Below are positions 53,958 to 62,831 of a DNA stretch of 64,000 nt, piece after piece. The notes under the pieces are model-generated. The model did not search any database and had not been told where the DNA came from. It saw only the letters and a list, made by a program, of their open reading frames with translations. The number at the start of each line of letters is the position of its first letter. Within the stretch, counting starts at the first letter, position 1. The stretch is taken from positions 248,001 through 312,000 of the forward strand of contig NZ_CP033969.1 in assembly GCF_003854935.1 (NCBI RefSeq), given 5' to 3'. The translations under genes and the position numbers were made by a program. This DNA comes from Cupriavidus pauculus. GTDB lineage: Bacteria; Pseudomonadota; Gammaproteobacteria; Burkholderiales; Burkholderiaceae.

Positions 53958-55784
53958 GTGCGCATGCCGGTCCACAGAGCCACGCTCCCGGCGACGGCCA
54001 TCGTCGTCGCCTTCACGCTTCCCCTGCTGATCTCCCGGCATACGCTGCCCCTGGCCACCTTCTTCGGCGAATGGACGGCCGGCGCGCTTGGCGTGGCGCT
54101 TGTCGCCGTGCTGGCGCTGCGATCTGCCGATGCTCCGGGTGCCATGCCGGCCCGGGCCTTCCCCTGGGTAGCGGCCTTCCCGGTCTGGCTGCTGCTGACC
54201 ACGCTGCTGCAGGGAGCGTCCGGCATGCCGGACGTCACCGGCAGCCGCCTGACCACGCAACTGGTGCTGGCGCTCGGCGCGGCCGTGATGATCGGGGCGT
54301 GGCGGACCGGCCGGTCGATGTCCGCCGACCGGCGCGCGAGCATTGTCGATGCGCTGGCCATCGCCTTCATCGTCGCCGGGCTGCTTGGCACGCTGGCGCA
54401 GTGGATCCAGGTCTTCCATCTGGAGGACCAGACGCTGGGGCTGGTGTCCGAATACTTCTACGATGCGAATCGCCGCCTCTGGGGCAACCTCAACCAGCCG
54501 AACCACCAGGCCACGGTCAACGGACTGGCGCTGGCCGCGGCCATCTGGCTCGCCACGCGCGGCTGGCTGCAGTTTCCCGCGTGGCTGACCGCGACGCTGC
54601 TGCTCGAAAGCGGCATCGTGCTGTCGGGCTCGCGTACGGGGCTGATCGTCCACGTGGGGCTGGCGGCGCTGTACGCGCTGCTGGCGGCCGCGATGGCGCG
54701 CGGTACGCCGCGTGGCGCCAGCCCGATGCACCGGACGCCGGGGCTTGTGGCGGCCGCGGTCATCCTCGTCGTCGGCATCGTGGCGATGGAGCCGGGCATC
54801 AAGCTGGCCGGCAAGGCGTTCGACTGGCGCCTGTTCGACACCGTCTCGCAACTGCAGTCCGGCAACCAGATGTCGTACCGGGGCGCGCTCTGGAGCCAGG
54901 CGCTGGCGATGTTCCGCGCCCATCCGTGGCTGGGCGTCGGCTATGGCGAATTTGGCTGGGCGCAGTTCCAGCAGGCGGCGCAAGTGCAGGTGGTGGCCGA
55001 GATGTCACTGCATGCCCACAACGCGCTGCTGGACCTGATGGCCAAGGCTGGCGGCGTGGGCGCCGTCGGCGTCGTCGTCATACTGGCCGCGTGGCTCTGG
55101 CGCGTGGTGCGCGACCGGCTCTGGCGCGGCGCCACGGTGGAACGGGGTGCGACGGCGCTACTGCTGGTCTGGCTGGCGATGTTGGCCGCCCACTCCATGC
55201 TCGAATACCCGCTGCACTACCTCTATTTCTTCCTGCCGTTCTGCTTTCTGCTGGCGTGGCTGGAACCGGCCGGGGTCGGCCGGCCGTGGCCGCGCGGCGT
55301 GGCCACGGTGGCCTGCGTGGCATTCGTGATCGTGTCCGCGGGCGTGCTGGCCACGCTCTGGCAGGACTACAAGCGCGTGGAGGCGCGCGAGTACGCCAGC
55401 GACGAGCACCGCGTGTCGCTGCCGCTGCCGCGCTTCTGGTTCCGGCAACATGCGGCGGCCGACATCGCCGAGCACACGACAATCACGCCCGACAGCGCCG
55501 CGAGCCTGCTGCCGGCGCATCTGGACGCGCTGCACCTGCTGCCGACGCCGAACCTGATCCGGCGTAGCGCCTGGCTGCTGGCACTGACCGGCGATCAGGC
55601 CCGCGCGCGGCTCTTGATGGAACGCCTGCGCTTCTACTACCAGGGCGACGAGGCGGCACAGTTTGCGGCGCTATCGCGCGACTGCGAGGCGCTGGGCGCC
55701 GACCGCCGGCCGAGGGATTTCTGCACGTGGGTCCGCGTGCGCGAGCAGCGCGGCCACGGCCGGGCCGCGCCGGGCAGCAACTAG
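53958..55784 (+). CDS. PglL/Wzy-type O-oligosaccharyltransferase or O-antigen ligase
   Basis: This 608-residue inner-membrane protein has about twelve helices and the Wzy_C ligase pattern: a central GSRTGLIVHVG and the large periplasmic loop with NQMSYRGALW, WLGVGYGEFGWAQ and HAHNALLDLMAKAGG. The C-terminal 150 residues are soluble. Members move lipid-linked glycans to LPS (WaaL) or to pilins (PglL/TfpO). Its place directly after two pilin genes favours pilin glycosylation; no other LPS ligase marker is near. The first start is GTG at 53958; an ATG at 53964 is equally possible. Its stop overlaps the convergent gene by CTAG. Confidence 0.85.
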   Translation: MRMPVHRATLPATAIVVAFTLPLLISRHTLPLATFFGEWTAGALGVALVAVLALRSADAPGAMPARAFPWVAAFPVWLLLTTLLQGASGMPDVTGSRLTTQLVLALGAAVMIGAWRTGRSMSADRRASIVDALAIAFIVAGLLGTLAQWIQVFHLEDQTLGLVSEYFYDANRRLWGNLNQPNHQATVNGLALAAAIWLATRGWLQFPAWLTATLLLESGIVLSGSRTGLIVHVGLAALYALLAAAMARGTPRGASPMHRTPGLVAAAVILVVGIVAMEPGIKLAGKAFDWRLFDTVSQLQSGNQMSYRGALWSQALAMFRAHPWLGVGYGEFGWAQFQQAAQVQVVAEMSLHAHNALLDLMAKAGGVGAVGVVVILAAWLWRVVRDRLWRGATVERGATALLLVWLAMLAAHSMLEYPLHYLYFFLPFCFLLAWLEPAGVGRPWPRGVATVACVAFVIVSAGVLATLWQDYKRVEAREYASDEHRVSLPLPRFWFRQHAAADIAEHTTITPDSAASLLPAHLDALHLLPTPNLIRRSAWLLALTGDQARARLLMERLRFYYQGDEAAQFAALSRDCEALGADRRPRDFCTWVRVREQRGHGRAAPGSN

Positions 55785-56305
55785 CGCGTATAGCCGGGCG
55801 GCGGGGGCGGCGGGTAGTAAGGCTGATAGTTGGCCGGCGGCACCGCCGCGCGCACGGGCGGCTGCGAGGTGACCATCTGGCCGTACACGGGCACGCGGTT
55901 GCCGCTCGCATACATGCACTGGACGTAGGCGGCGTCGTACGCGCGCTGCGAGCCATAGCCGGCGTTGTACGAATTGCCCGCCCCAACGGCGGAGCCGGTC
56001 AGCAAGCCGACGCCCGCGCCCACGGCGGCACCCTCGCCGCCACCGAACGCCGCACCGGCCGCCGCGCCCAGCGCGGTACCGATTGCGGCACTTCCGACGG
56101 CCGCCGCGTTGGCGTTCTGCTGCGGCGACGTGCCGCCGATCTGCGCGAACGCGTATTGCCGGCAGTTGTAGTCGTCGCCGCGGAACTGGTCGAACGACTT
56201 GTTGGTGCCGGGCAGCGCCATCACGCTCGGCCCGGAAGGCATCACCGCGCAGGCGCCCAGGCCCAGCGAGGCGGCCGCAAGCAGGCAGATCGAACGCGTT
56301 CTCAT
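55781..56305 (-). CDS. Glycine-zipper lipoprotein
   Basis: This 174-residue protein has a lipoprotein signal with lipobox LGAC and lipidated Cys19, then a Gly/Ala-rich glycine-zipper segment (GTALGAAAGAAFGGGEGAAV) that can insert in or line a membrane. The middle has PGTNKSFDQFRGDDYNCRQYA, common in a proteobacterial lipoprotein family of unknown role, and the end is a Pro/Tyr-rich tail (YPPPPPPGYTR). Its start overlaps the stop of the upstream GYW-rich gene by 4 bp, so they are cotranscribed. The stop shares CTAG with the PglL-type gene. Confidence 0.85.
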   Translation of the reverse strand: MRTRSICLLAAASLGLGACAVMPSGPSVMALPGTNKSFDQFRGDDYNCRQYAFAQIGGTSPQQNANAAAVGSAAIGTALGAAAGAAFGGGEGAAVGAGVGLLTGSAVGAGNSYNAGYGSQRAYDAAYVQCMYASGNRVPVYGQMVTSQPPVRAAVPPANYQPYYPPPPPPGYTR

Positions 56306-56754
56306 GATGTGACTCCAGGCGTGGCCGGAACGGCCGAGGACGGGGCGCGCGGCTGCTCGCGCTGCCAGCCGCCCGGGCATTCGCGCACGTACGGGTAGTA
56401 GCCCTCGGGCTGCGTGCAGTGGTACCACCAGGCGTTGGGCGACGATCCGTCGGTCAGCGTCGGATTGCCGTCGCTGCCCTGTTCGATGTACTGCGGCGGA
56501 TTGGGCGCCGGCACGGCCACCACGGCGGGCGCCGGGTAGTAGCCGGGGTAGTAGTACGGACCATACGGATACCAGCCGGGACCCCATCCCGGCCCCCAGC
56601 CCGGGCCGTAGCCCCAGCCGGGCCCGACGTAGACCCCGACCCCCACGCGCGCGCGGGTGTGGTGGTATCCGCCGGCCAGCGACGTCGTGCTGTACCCCGC
56701 CGCGCTCACCGCGGCCAATGCCAGAACGATCTGGCAGAGCTTGCGCCCTTTCAT
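56302..56754 (-). CDS. Secreted Gly/Tyr/Trp/Pro-rich envelope protein
   Basis: This 150-residue protein starts with a signal peptide (LCQIVLALAAVSAAGYSTTSLA) and continues with VYVGPGWGYGPGWGPGWGPG, a low-complexity Gly-Trp-Pro-Tyr region. The C-terminal part has WWYHCTQPEGYYPYVRECPGGW with two Cys, a pattern known from many betaproteobacterial periplasmic proteins next to glycine-zipper lipoproteins. I chose the ATG at 56754; 56763 and 56787 are in-frame alternatives. It overlaps the lipoprotein gene by 4 bp. Function is unknown. Confidence 0.78.
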   Translation of the reverse strand: MKGRKLCQIVLALAAVSAAGYSTTSLAGGYHHTRARVGVGVYVGPGWGYGPGWGPGWGPGWYPYGPYYYPGYYPAPAVVAVPAPNPPQYIEQGSDGNPTLTDGSSPNAWWYHCTQPEGYYPYVRECPGGWQREQPRAPSSAVPATPGVTS

Positions 56755-57062
56755 GATCTGCATCCCAAGTTGCTGCCTGTCTTTCAACGCCCCGTCGGCG
56801 CGTCCGGCTGACCGGCCAACGCCCGTGGCTGCCTTGTATTGAATATCAAACCGTGCGAACGAGGGGCCTTTCGGGTCATTCCGAAATGCAGCGTTACCTT
56901 TATTACGGGCGGATGCCTTCAGACTAACAAGCGAATGACAATCGTGAAATCCTTAAAAATTTGGACACGATTTGATCTACGTTACGGTATGCGCACCTTT
57001 TGCGTGCCAAGATGATCTTCGTGCGCCACCCGCGCCCAATGTCTTTCCAAGGAGATTGCGCC
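56755..57062. other. Divergent intergenic region, GYW-rich gene and universal stress gene
   Basis: No gene is visible in these 308 bp. The stretch 56820-56995 is AT-rich relative to the window. A TTGAT at 56970-56974 could be half of an FNR-type site but the second half does not match, so I do not call it. Confidence 0.5.
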
Positions 57063-57512
57063 ATGCCCTCGACGTCCAATATCGTGCTTGCCACCGACGG
57101 TTCTGCCTTCAGCGATGCCGCGGCACGCTTTCTCGCGGACGGCAAGCTGCTGCAGACCGGATTCACCGTGCACGTGGTGCACGTATCGCCCGACGTGACC
57201 GGGCAGGTGCGCGCGTTCGTGAGCAAGGAAACGATCGACGCCTGGCACAACGAAGCCAGCGAAAAGGCGATGGCGTCGGTCTGCGCGATCCTGCAGGCCG
57301 CCAACGTGCCGTTCGAGCGCCACGCGCTGCACGGCTATCCGCCCGAGAAGATCCTCGGTTACGCCAAGTCGGTGAATGCGGGCGCCATCGTCATGGGCAC
57401 CCACGGCCGGGGCACGTTCTTCGATGCGGTGCTGGGGTCGGTGGCCGGCCGGGTCTTGGCGCAGGCCAATTGCCCGGTAGTGATGGTGAAGGCGGAGACG
57501 CCGGCCGCCTGA
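57063..57512 (+). CDS. Universal stress protein A family
   Basis: This 149-residue cytosolic protein has the Usp fold: NIVLATDGSAFSDAAARF at the start and the nucleotide-binding GTHGRGTFFDAVLGSVAGRV motif (G-2x-G-9x-G-S) near the end, so it is of the ATP-binding type. Usp proteins help survival under starvation, oxidative or oxygen-limited conditions. AAGGAG lies before the ATG at 57063; an in-frame ATG at 57000 is less likely. It stands alone, divergent from the envelope pair and convergent with the SrkA-like gene 36 bp away. Confidence 0.93.
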   Translation: MPSTSNIVLATDGSAFSDAAARFLADGKLLQTGFTVHVVHVSPDVTGQVRAFVSKETIDAWHNEASEKAMASVCAILQAANVPFERHALHGYPPEKILGYAKSVNAGAIVMGTHGRGTFFDAVLGSVAGRVLAQANCPVVMVKAETPAA

Positions 57513-57548
57513 CGCGGCCACTGCCAGAGGGCCCCGGGCCAGCCGGGG

Positions 57549-58604
57549 TCAGGCCGACCAGAGCGGCGGTTCGTCCATCAGCGCGATCTGCTCGCGCAGT
57601 TCGAGAATGCGGTCCTGCCAGTAGCGGGCGGTGCCGAACCACGGAAACGCCGCCGGAAACGCCGGATCGCGCCAGCGGCTGGCCAGCCAGGCGCTGTAGT
57701 GCAGCAGCCGCAGCGTGCGCAGCGCTTCCACCAGCCACAGTTCGCGCGTGTCGAACTCGGCGAAATCCTCGTAACCCGCCACGATGTCGGCCAGCTGGTC
57801 GCACATCGCGGCGCGGTCCCCTTCCAGCAACATCCAGATGTCCTGCACGGCCGGGCCCATGCGGCTGTCGTCGAAGTCGACGAAATGCGGCCCCGGCGTG
57901 CCCCGGCCGCGCGCGTCGGCCTCGTCGATCCACAGCACGTTGCCGCGATGGCAATCGCCATGCAGGCGCAGCCGCCGCACGTCGCCGGCCCGCTCGTAGC
58001 AGCGGCGCACGGCATCCAGCGCCAGGTCCACGGCGGCGCGCCACGGCGCCAGCAGTTCGGCCGGAATGCAATCGTGCTCGATCAGGTAGTTGCGCGACGC
58101 CACGCCGAAGGTGTCGATGTCCAGCGCCGGGCGCGCCTGGTACGACGTGGCGGCGCCGCAGGCGTGGATGCGGCCGATGAAACGGCCAAGCCAGGTGCGC
58201 GCGGCCGCCTGGTCCAGCGGCGGCTCGCGGCCGCCACAGCGCGGGAACACCGCGAAGCGGAACCCCGCGTGCGACAGCAGCGTGCTGGCCGGCTGCCCGG
58301 CCACGCTGGCGGCCAGCGCCGGCACCGCCGGGATTTCGGCGTCAGCCAGTTGCTGGACGAACGCGTGTTCCTCCAGGATCGCCGCGTCGCTCCAGCGGCC
58401 GGGCCGGTAGAACTTGACGACGACCGGCGAGGCGTCCTCGATGCCGACTTGCCAGACCCGGTTCTCGTAGCTGTTCAGCGCCAGCAGCCGGCCATCGGGA
58501 TAGAACCCCGCCGACTCCAGCGCGTCCAGGATGCACTCGGGCGTCAGCCCGGCGTACGGCACGTCATCGGCGGGGGACCGGGGGGCCGGTGCGGTCATCG
58601 GCAA
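57549..58604 (-). CDS. srkA: SrkA-like Ser/Thr protein kinase (stress response kinase A)
   Basis: This 351-residue protein belongs to the aminoglycoside-phosphotransferase-like kinase fold of SrkA (YihE). Key sites are the Lys in VVVKFYRPGRWSD, the catalytic loop LHGDCHRGNVLW and the metal-binding HFVDFDDSRMGP. The N-terminal ALNSYENRVWQVG block is characteristic of SrkA, which counters stress-induced cell death in E. coli. The start is MPMTAP at 58604 or MTAPAP at 58598. The RhlE-type gene lies 18 bp upstream on the same strand, suggesting an operon. Confidence 0.92.
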   Translation of the reverse strand: MPMTAPAPRSPADDVPYAGLTPECILDALESAGFYPDGRLLALNSYENRVWQVGIEDASPVVVKFYRPGRWSDAAILEEHAFVQQLADAEIPAVPALAASVAGQPASTLLSHAGFRFAVFPRCGGREPPLDQAAARTWLGRFIGRIHACGAATSYQARPALDIDTFGVASRNYLIEHDCIPAELLAPWRAAVDLALDAVRRCYERAGDVRRLRLHGDCHRGNVLWIDEADARGRGTPGPHFVDFDDSRMGPAVQDIWMLLEGDRAAMCDQLADIVAGYEDFAEFDTRELWLVEALRTLRLLHYSAWLASRWRDPAFPAAFPWFGTARYWQDRILELREQIALMDEPPLWSA

Positions 58605-58622
58605 TTCGCCTTGTCGTGCGAC

Positions 58623-60254
58623 TCAGGGCGCCGGCTTGCGGCTGCCGCCGAGCAGCGCCGCCTGCGGCGCGGGACGGCGATTGCGGGCCGGCGGTGCGCC
58701 AGCGGCGTCCTGCGCGGGGCGCGCCTGTTGCGGACGCGCCTGCTGCGGACGTTGCTGCTGGCCGCGCGGTTCCTGCGGACGCTGGCCGGCCGGCTTGCCG
58801 GCACCGTTGCCACCATTGGCACCGGCATTGCGCGCGCCACCACGGGCGCCGCCGTTGCCGTTGCCATTACCACCATTGCCACCATTCGCACCATTGCCGC
58901 CCCCGTTCGCGCCCTGGCGCGCCGGCTGGGCAGCCTGCGGCTGGCGTTGTCCGTCGCGGCCCTGCGGCGCACGCGGCGCGCGGCGCTCACCGGCGCCAGC
59001 GTTGCCACCGGCATTGCCGCGCGGCTGGGCGCCACGGCCCTGGCCCTGGCCGGCGCCGCCCCGTTGCTGGCGGCCCTTCTGGATCGGCTCGGCCGCGATC
59101 GACGGGTCCACTTCAAACCCGGGCAGCACCACCTGCTCGATCTGGCGCTTGATCAGGCGCTCGATGTCGCGCAGCAGCGCGTGCTCATCGACGCAGACCA
59201 GCGAGATCGCCTCGCCCTCGGCGCCCGCGCGGCCCGTGCGGCCGATGCGGTGCACGTAGTCCTCGGGCACGTTCGGCAGGTCGAAATTCACCACGTGCGG
59301 CAGTTGGTCGATGTCGATGCCGCGCGCGGCGATGTCGGTGGCCACCAGCAGCCGCAGCGTGCCGGCCTTGAACTCGCTCAGCGCGCGCGTGCGGGCCGAC
59401 TGGCTCTTGTTGCCGTGGATCGCCAGCGCGGACAGGCCGTCCTTGGTGAGCTGTTCCGCCAGGCGGTTGGCGCCGTGCTTGGTGCGCGTGAAGACCAGCA
59501 CCTGGTGCCAGTCGTGCTGGCGCACCAGGTGGGCCAGCAGTTCGCGCTTGCGTTCGCGGTCCACCGGGAACACGCGCTGCGCCACGGTCTCGGCCGTGGT
59601 GTTGCGGCGGGCCACCTCGATCGACGCCGGGTTGTTCAGCAGGCGGTCGGCCAGCGCGCGGATATCGTCCGAGAACGTGGCCGAGAACAGCAGGTTCTGC
59701 CGCTTGGCCGGCAGCACGTTCAGGATCTTGCGGATGTCGTGGATGAAGCCCATGTCGAGCATGCGGTCGGCTTCATCGAGCACCAGCAGCTCCACGTGCG
59801 CGAGGTCGATCGTGCGCTGGGCCACGTGGTCCAGCAGGCGGCCGGGAGTGGCCACCACGATGTCCACGCCGCGCTTGAGCGCGTCGATCTGCGGATTGAT
59901 GCCGACGCCGCCGAACATCACCATCGAGCGCAGCTTCAGGTATTTGCCATAGTTGCGCACGCTTTCCTCGACCTGGGCGGCCAGTTCGCGCGTGGGCGTC
60001 AGCACCAGCGCGCGCACCTGGGGGCGGGCGCCGCGCGGGGCGGGATTGCGGGCCGCGGAATCGGCCAGCAACTGCAGCATCGGCAGCGTGAAGCCGGCCG
60101 TCTTGCCGGTGCCGGTCTGCGCGCCGGCAAGGAGATCGCCACCTTTCAGGATTGCGGGAATGGCTTGCGCCTGGATCGGGGTCGGCGTGGTGTAGCCCTG
60201 TTCGGCCACGGCACGCACCAGCTTGTCGGACAAGCCGAGTTCGGAAAAAGACAT
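58623..60254 (-). CDS. rhlE: DEAD-box RNA helicase, RhlE type with Asn/Gly-rich tail
   Basis: This 543-residue helicase has all DEAD-box motifs: the Q motif region [12 protein letters not shown], Walker A AQTGTGKT (45-52), [12 protein letters not shown] in [16 protein letters not shown], and [10 protein letters not shown]. The core ends near residue 375. The remaining 165 residues are low complexity (Gly, Asn, Arg, Gln, Ala; [17 protein letters not shown]) and should be disordered and RNA-binding. RhlE acts in ribosome assembly and cold adaptation. It lies 18 bp upstream of the SrkA-like gene and 241 bp divergent from the ClC gene. Confidence 0.94.
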   Translation of the reverse strand: MSFSELGLSDKLVRAVAEQGYTTPTPIQAQAIPAILKGGDLLAGAQTGTGKTAGFTLPMLQLLADSAARNPAPRGARPQVRALVLTPTRELAAQVEESVRNYGKYLKLRSMVMFGGVGINPQIDALKRGVDIVVATPGRLLDHVAQRTIDLAHVELLVLDEADRMLDMGFIHDIRKILNVLPAKRQNLLFSATFSDDIRALADRLLNNPASIEVARRNTTAETVAQRVFPVDRERKRELLAHLVRQHDWHQVLVFTRTKHGANRLAEQLTKDGLSALAIHGNKSQSARTRALSEFKAGTLRLLVATDIAARGIDIDQLPHVVNFDLPNVPEDYVHRIGRTGRAGAEGEAISLVCVDEHALLRDIERLIKRQIEQVVLPGFEVDPSIAAEPIQKGRQQRGGAGQGQGRGAQPRGNAGGNAGAGERRAPRAPQGRDGQRQPQAAQPARQGANGGGNGANGGNGGNGNGNGGARGGARNAGANGGNGAGKPAGQRPQEPRGQQQRPQQARPQQARPAQDAAGAPPARNRRPAPQAALLGGSRKPAP

Positions 60255-60495
60255 GAAAAGACGCTTCGGCCGCCCTTCGCGCAGCAGGTGTGCGCCAATC
60301 GTGGAGCGGCTCGGGTAGATGACCGTGCCTGGGAACCAGGCCGGCGGGATGGGTCGATTGCCCCCGTTCCCGGGCTAGGAAAGGCCCGTAGTGTACCAGT
60401 CTGTGGAAACCGGCGCCCTGCCATCGGTGGCCGGGTGGCGCTGCGCTATCATGCGGCCACCCGGTGCCGGCGCGCCCCAGCCCCTCCTCATCGCC

Positions 60496-62184
60496 ATGCG
60501 GTTCCGTTTCATCGAAGACCAGGAAGTCACCCTTTTCGCGGCCATTCCGGTCGGCCTGCTGGCGGGCATCGTGACCACGCTGTTCAAGGACGCGCTGGAA
60601 GCCAGCGGGCTGGTGATGTTCGGCAAGGACGCCGACATCGTGCTGGTCTTTGCCGGGCTGGCCGTGGCGTGGCGCGTGCTGATTCCCGCCGTGGGCGGCG
60701 CGCTGGCCGGCGCGCTGCTGGTGGCCGCGCAGCACTTTGCGCGCACCGAGACGCTGCCCAGCGAATACATGGAAGCCGTGGCGCGCGGCACCGGTCGGCT
60801 GCCGGTGCGGATCACGCTGCTGCGCGCGCTGTCGTCGTTCTGCTCGATCGTCTCGGGCAGCTCGGTCGGCAAAGAAGGCGCGATGATCCAGCTTGCCGCG
60901 CTGACCGGGTCGGTCTTTCCGTCCGGGCGCGCCGACCAGGCCACCGGCGACAGCAACATGCGCCGCATGCTGACCGCCTGCGGGGCCGCCGCCGGGCTGG
61001 CCACCGCCTATCACACCCCCCTTTCCGCCGCCGTGTTCGTTGCCGAAGTGGTGTTCGGCGCACTGGCGGTACAGCGCCTGATGCCGCTGCTGCTGGCATC
61101 GGTGGCCGGCACGATGGTCAGCCAGTGGCACGGCGGGCTGGAACCGCTCTACACGGGCCTGCATATCGGGCCAGACCTGCTCCAGCAGCCGCACCTGCTG
61201 CTGGCGGCGGCCGGCATCGGCCTGATCGCGGGTGTGTCCGGCGCCGTCTTCATGCGGGCCAATACGCTGGCCCGCAACGGCTTCCAACACGTGCCGGGCG
61301 GCCCCGTGGCGCGGCTGGCGCTGGGCGGGTTGCTGGTGGGGCTGCTGGCGGTGGTGGTACCCGAGGTGGTCGGCAACGGCTATTACACGGTCCAGACCAT
61401 CCTGCGCAACGAGCCGCTGTCCGTGGCGGTCTGGGGCGTGCTGCTGGCCAAGCTCGTCGCCACCGTGGTCAGCATGGGCTCCGGCGCGGTGGGCGGGGTG
61501 TTCACGCCGTCGATGTTCGTCGGCGCGGCGCTGGGGCAGCTTGTGGCGCTGGCGGTGCCGGGCGGCACGGCCACGCCGGTGCTGCCGCTGGTCGGCATGA
61601 CCGCGTTCCTGGCCGCCACCAGCCAGGCGCCGCTGATGTCGATCCTGATGGTCTTCGAGATGACGCTGGCGCCCACGCTGCTGCTGCCGCTGATGATCGG
61701 CGCGGTGGCGGCCTACTACACGGCGTCGCGCTGCCAGACGCTGTCGCTCTACAGCGTGGTGGTGGAGCGCGCGCAGGCTTCTGCCGCCGTCGAGCGCGCC
61801 CGGGGGCTGCGGCTGGCCGGGCTCTGCGACCCCACGCATACCGTGATCGACCCGGCCGCCACCGTGGCCCAGGCGGCCGACAAGTTCGCCGAGACCGGCA
61901 CGCGCTACCTCTATCTCGTCGATGCCACCGGCCGGCTGCTTGGTGCGATCTCGATCCACGCCGTCCAGCGCGCCCAGCGCGAGGCGCCCGACGCCACGCT
62001 GCTGTCGCTGGGCGACCTCGCCTTCCCGTCGCTCACGCCGGACTCGCGGCTGCGCGATGCGCTGGCCATCTTCTCGGAGCACGGCATCAACCGCATCCCG
62101 CTGGTGCGCGACGCGGCCAGCCGCGAGCTGATGGGTACCGTGTCGAAGCAGCGCGTGCTGCAGGAAGCGTCCTGCCTGTTCTGA
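60496..62184 (+). CDS. ClC-family chloride channel or H+/Cl- antiporter with CBS domains
   Basis: This 562-residue membrane protein has the ClC fold. The three ion-pathway segments appear as GSSVGKEGAMIQL (gating Glu in GKEGA), GSGAVGGVFTPSMFVGA and the late Tyr in AYYTASRCQTLSLYSVV. The gating Glu suggests antiport activity. The C-terminal 130 residues form two CBS domains (AGLCDPTHTVIDPAATVAQA, GDLAFPSLTPDSRLRDAL), which usually bind nucleotides. The start at 60496 (MRFRFIEDQEV) is preceded by GCTATCATG at 60445-60453, which reads as a -10 rather than a start. Confidence 0.92.
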   Translation: MRFRFIEDQEVTLFAAIPVGLLAGIVTTLFKDALEASGLVMFGKDADIVLVFAGLAVAWRVLIPAVGGALAGALLVAAQHFARTETLPSEYMEAVARGTGRLPVRITLLRALSSFCSIVSGSSVGKEGAMIQLAALTGSVFPSGRADQATGDSNMRRMLTACGAAAGLATAYHTPLSAAVFVAEVVFGALAVQRLMPLLLASVAGTMVSQWHGGLEPLYTGLHIGPDLLQQPHLLLAAAGIGLIAGVSGAVFMRANTLARNGFQHVPGGPVARLALGGLLVGLLAVVVPEVVGNGYYTVQTILRNEPLSVAVWGVLLAKLVATVVSMGSGAVGGVFTPSMFVGAALGQLVALAVPGGTATPVLPLVGMTAFLAATSQAPLMSILMVFEMTLAPTLLLPLMIGAVAAYYTASRCQTLSLYSVVVERAQASAAVERARGLRLAGLCDPTHTVIDPAATVAQAADKFAETGTRYLYLVDATGRLLGAISIHAVQRAQREAPDATLLSLGDLAFPSLTPDSRLRDALAIFSEHGINRIPLVRDAASRELMGTVSKQRVLQEASCLF

Positions 62185-62366
62185 TTCCGGCGCGGCCGAT
62201 GTACGGTACACGCCACATTGACGCGCTGCGCCGTTCCCCAGCGCGCGGCGCAAACGGGTAAAATCGCGGGCTACCCTGCCTGCGCGATGGGCTGCAAGCG
62301 TGATGGCGTCCGGCGCCGGCGGTATTCCAATAAAAGAGATCGCTGTTTTTCTTGTCGGGAGCTTTC

Positions 62367-62768
62367 ATGTCCAAGCCATATTCGCGTGCGCCGCGCCTGG
62401 CGTGCATCGCCGTGCTGCTGCTGTCCGCCATCCCTGCCCTGGCGCAGGAAGTTCAGACCACGGCCCCGCCGGTGCCAGGCCAGATGCCCGGCGCGCCGGT
62501 GCGTGTGATCCCGGCGGATGCCCCGCTGGCGCGCATGGAACTGGCCCCGCCGTCGGCCACCGAGCCGATGCGTGCCAGGCTGGACGGCAAGACCGTCGGC
62601 GTGGCGCCCGGCCTGCGGATCTTCAGCACCGACACCGTGCTGCTGAACGCCGGCGCGGTGGCGGGCAGGAAGCTCAATGTGCGATACAAGCTCGACCTCT
62701 ACGGCCAGCTTCTGACCGCGTGGGTCCTGACCGACGCCGAGGTGAAGGCGTGGAAGGCCGCGCACTGA
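62367..62768 (+). CDS. Small secreted protein of unknown function
   Basis: This 133-residue protein has a signal peptide (LACIAVLLLSAIPALAQ, cleavage near residue 27) and a mature part of about 105 residues. The segment GKTVGVAPGLRIFSTDTVLL followed by GRKLNVRYKLDLYGQLLTAWVL looks like a small beta-barrel domain; I do not recognise the family. GGGAG precedes the ATG at 62367, so I prefer it to the ATG at 62352. It lies 63 bp before miaB on the same strand and may share its promoter. Confidence 0.75.
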   Translation: MSKPYSRAPRLACIAVLLLSAIPALAQEVQTTAPPVPGQMPGAPVRVIPADAPLARMELAPPSATEPMRARLDGKTVGVAPGLRIFSTDTVLLNAGAVAGRKLNVRYKLDLYGQLLTAWVLTDAEVKAWKAAH

Positions 62769-62831
62769 CCCCTTTTCGAATCGACCTGTCGTGCCCCCGA
62801 TGCCCCCAGGTATAACACTGAGACCGGCACC

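Noticed and set aside
56970-56984. FNR/ANR box before the universal stress gene.
   Set aside because: Only the TTGAT half-site is present; the second half matches at two of five positions.
62199-62210. TGTACGGTACA palindrome after the ClC gene.
   Set aside because: It is too short to judge and occurs in a GC-rich intergenic stretch without other signals.
57699-62261. A 1520-codon open frame on the plus strand running through the SrkA-like, RhlE and ClC regions.
   Set aside because: It is opposite or out of frame with three well-recognised genes and has Arg/Ala/Gly-rich composition typical of GC-rich shadow frames.
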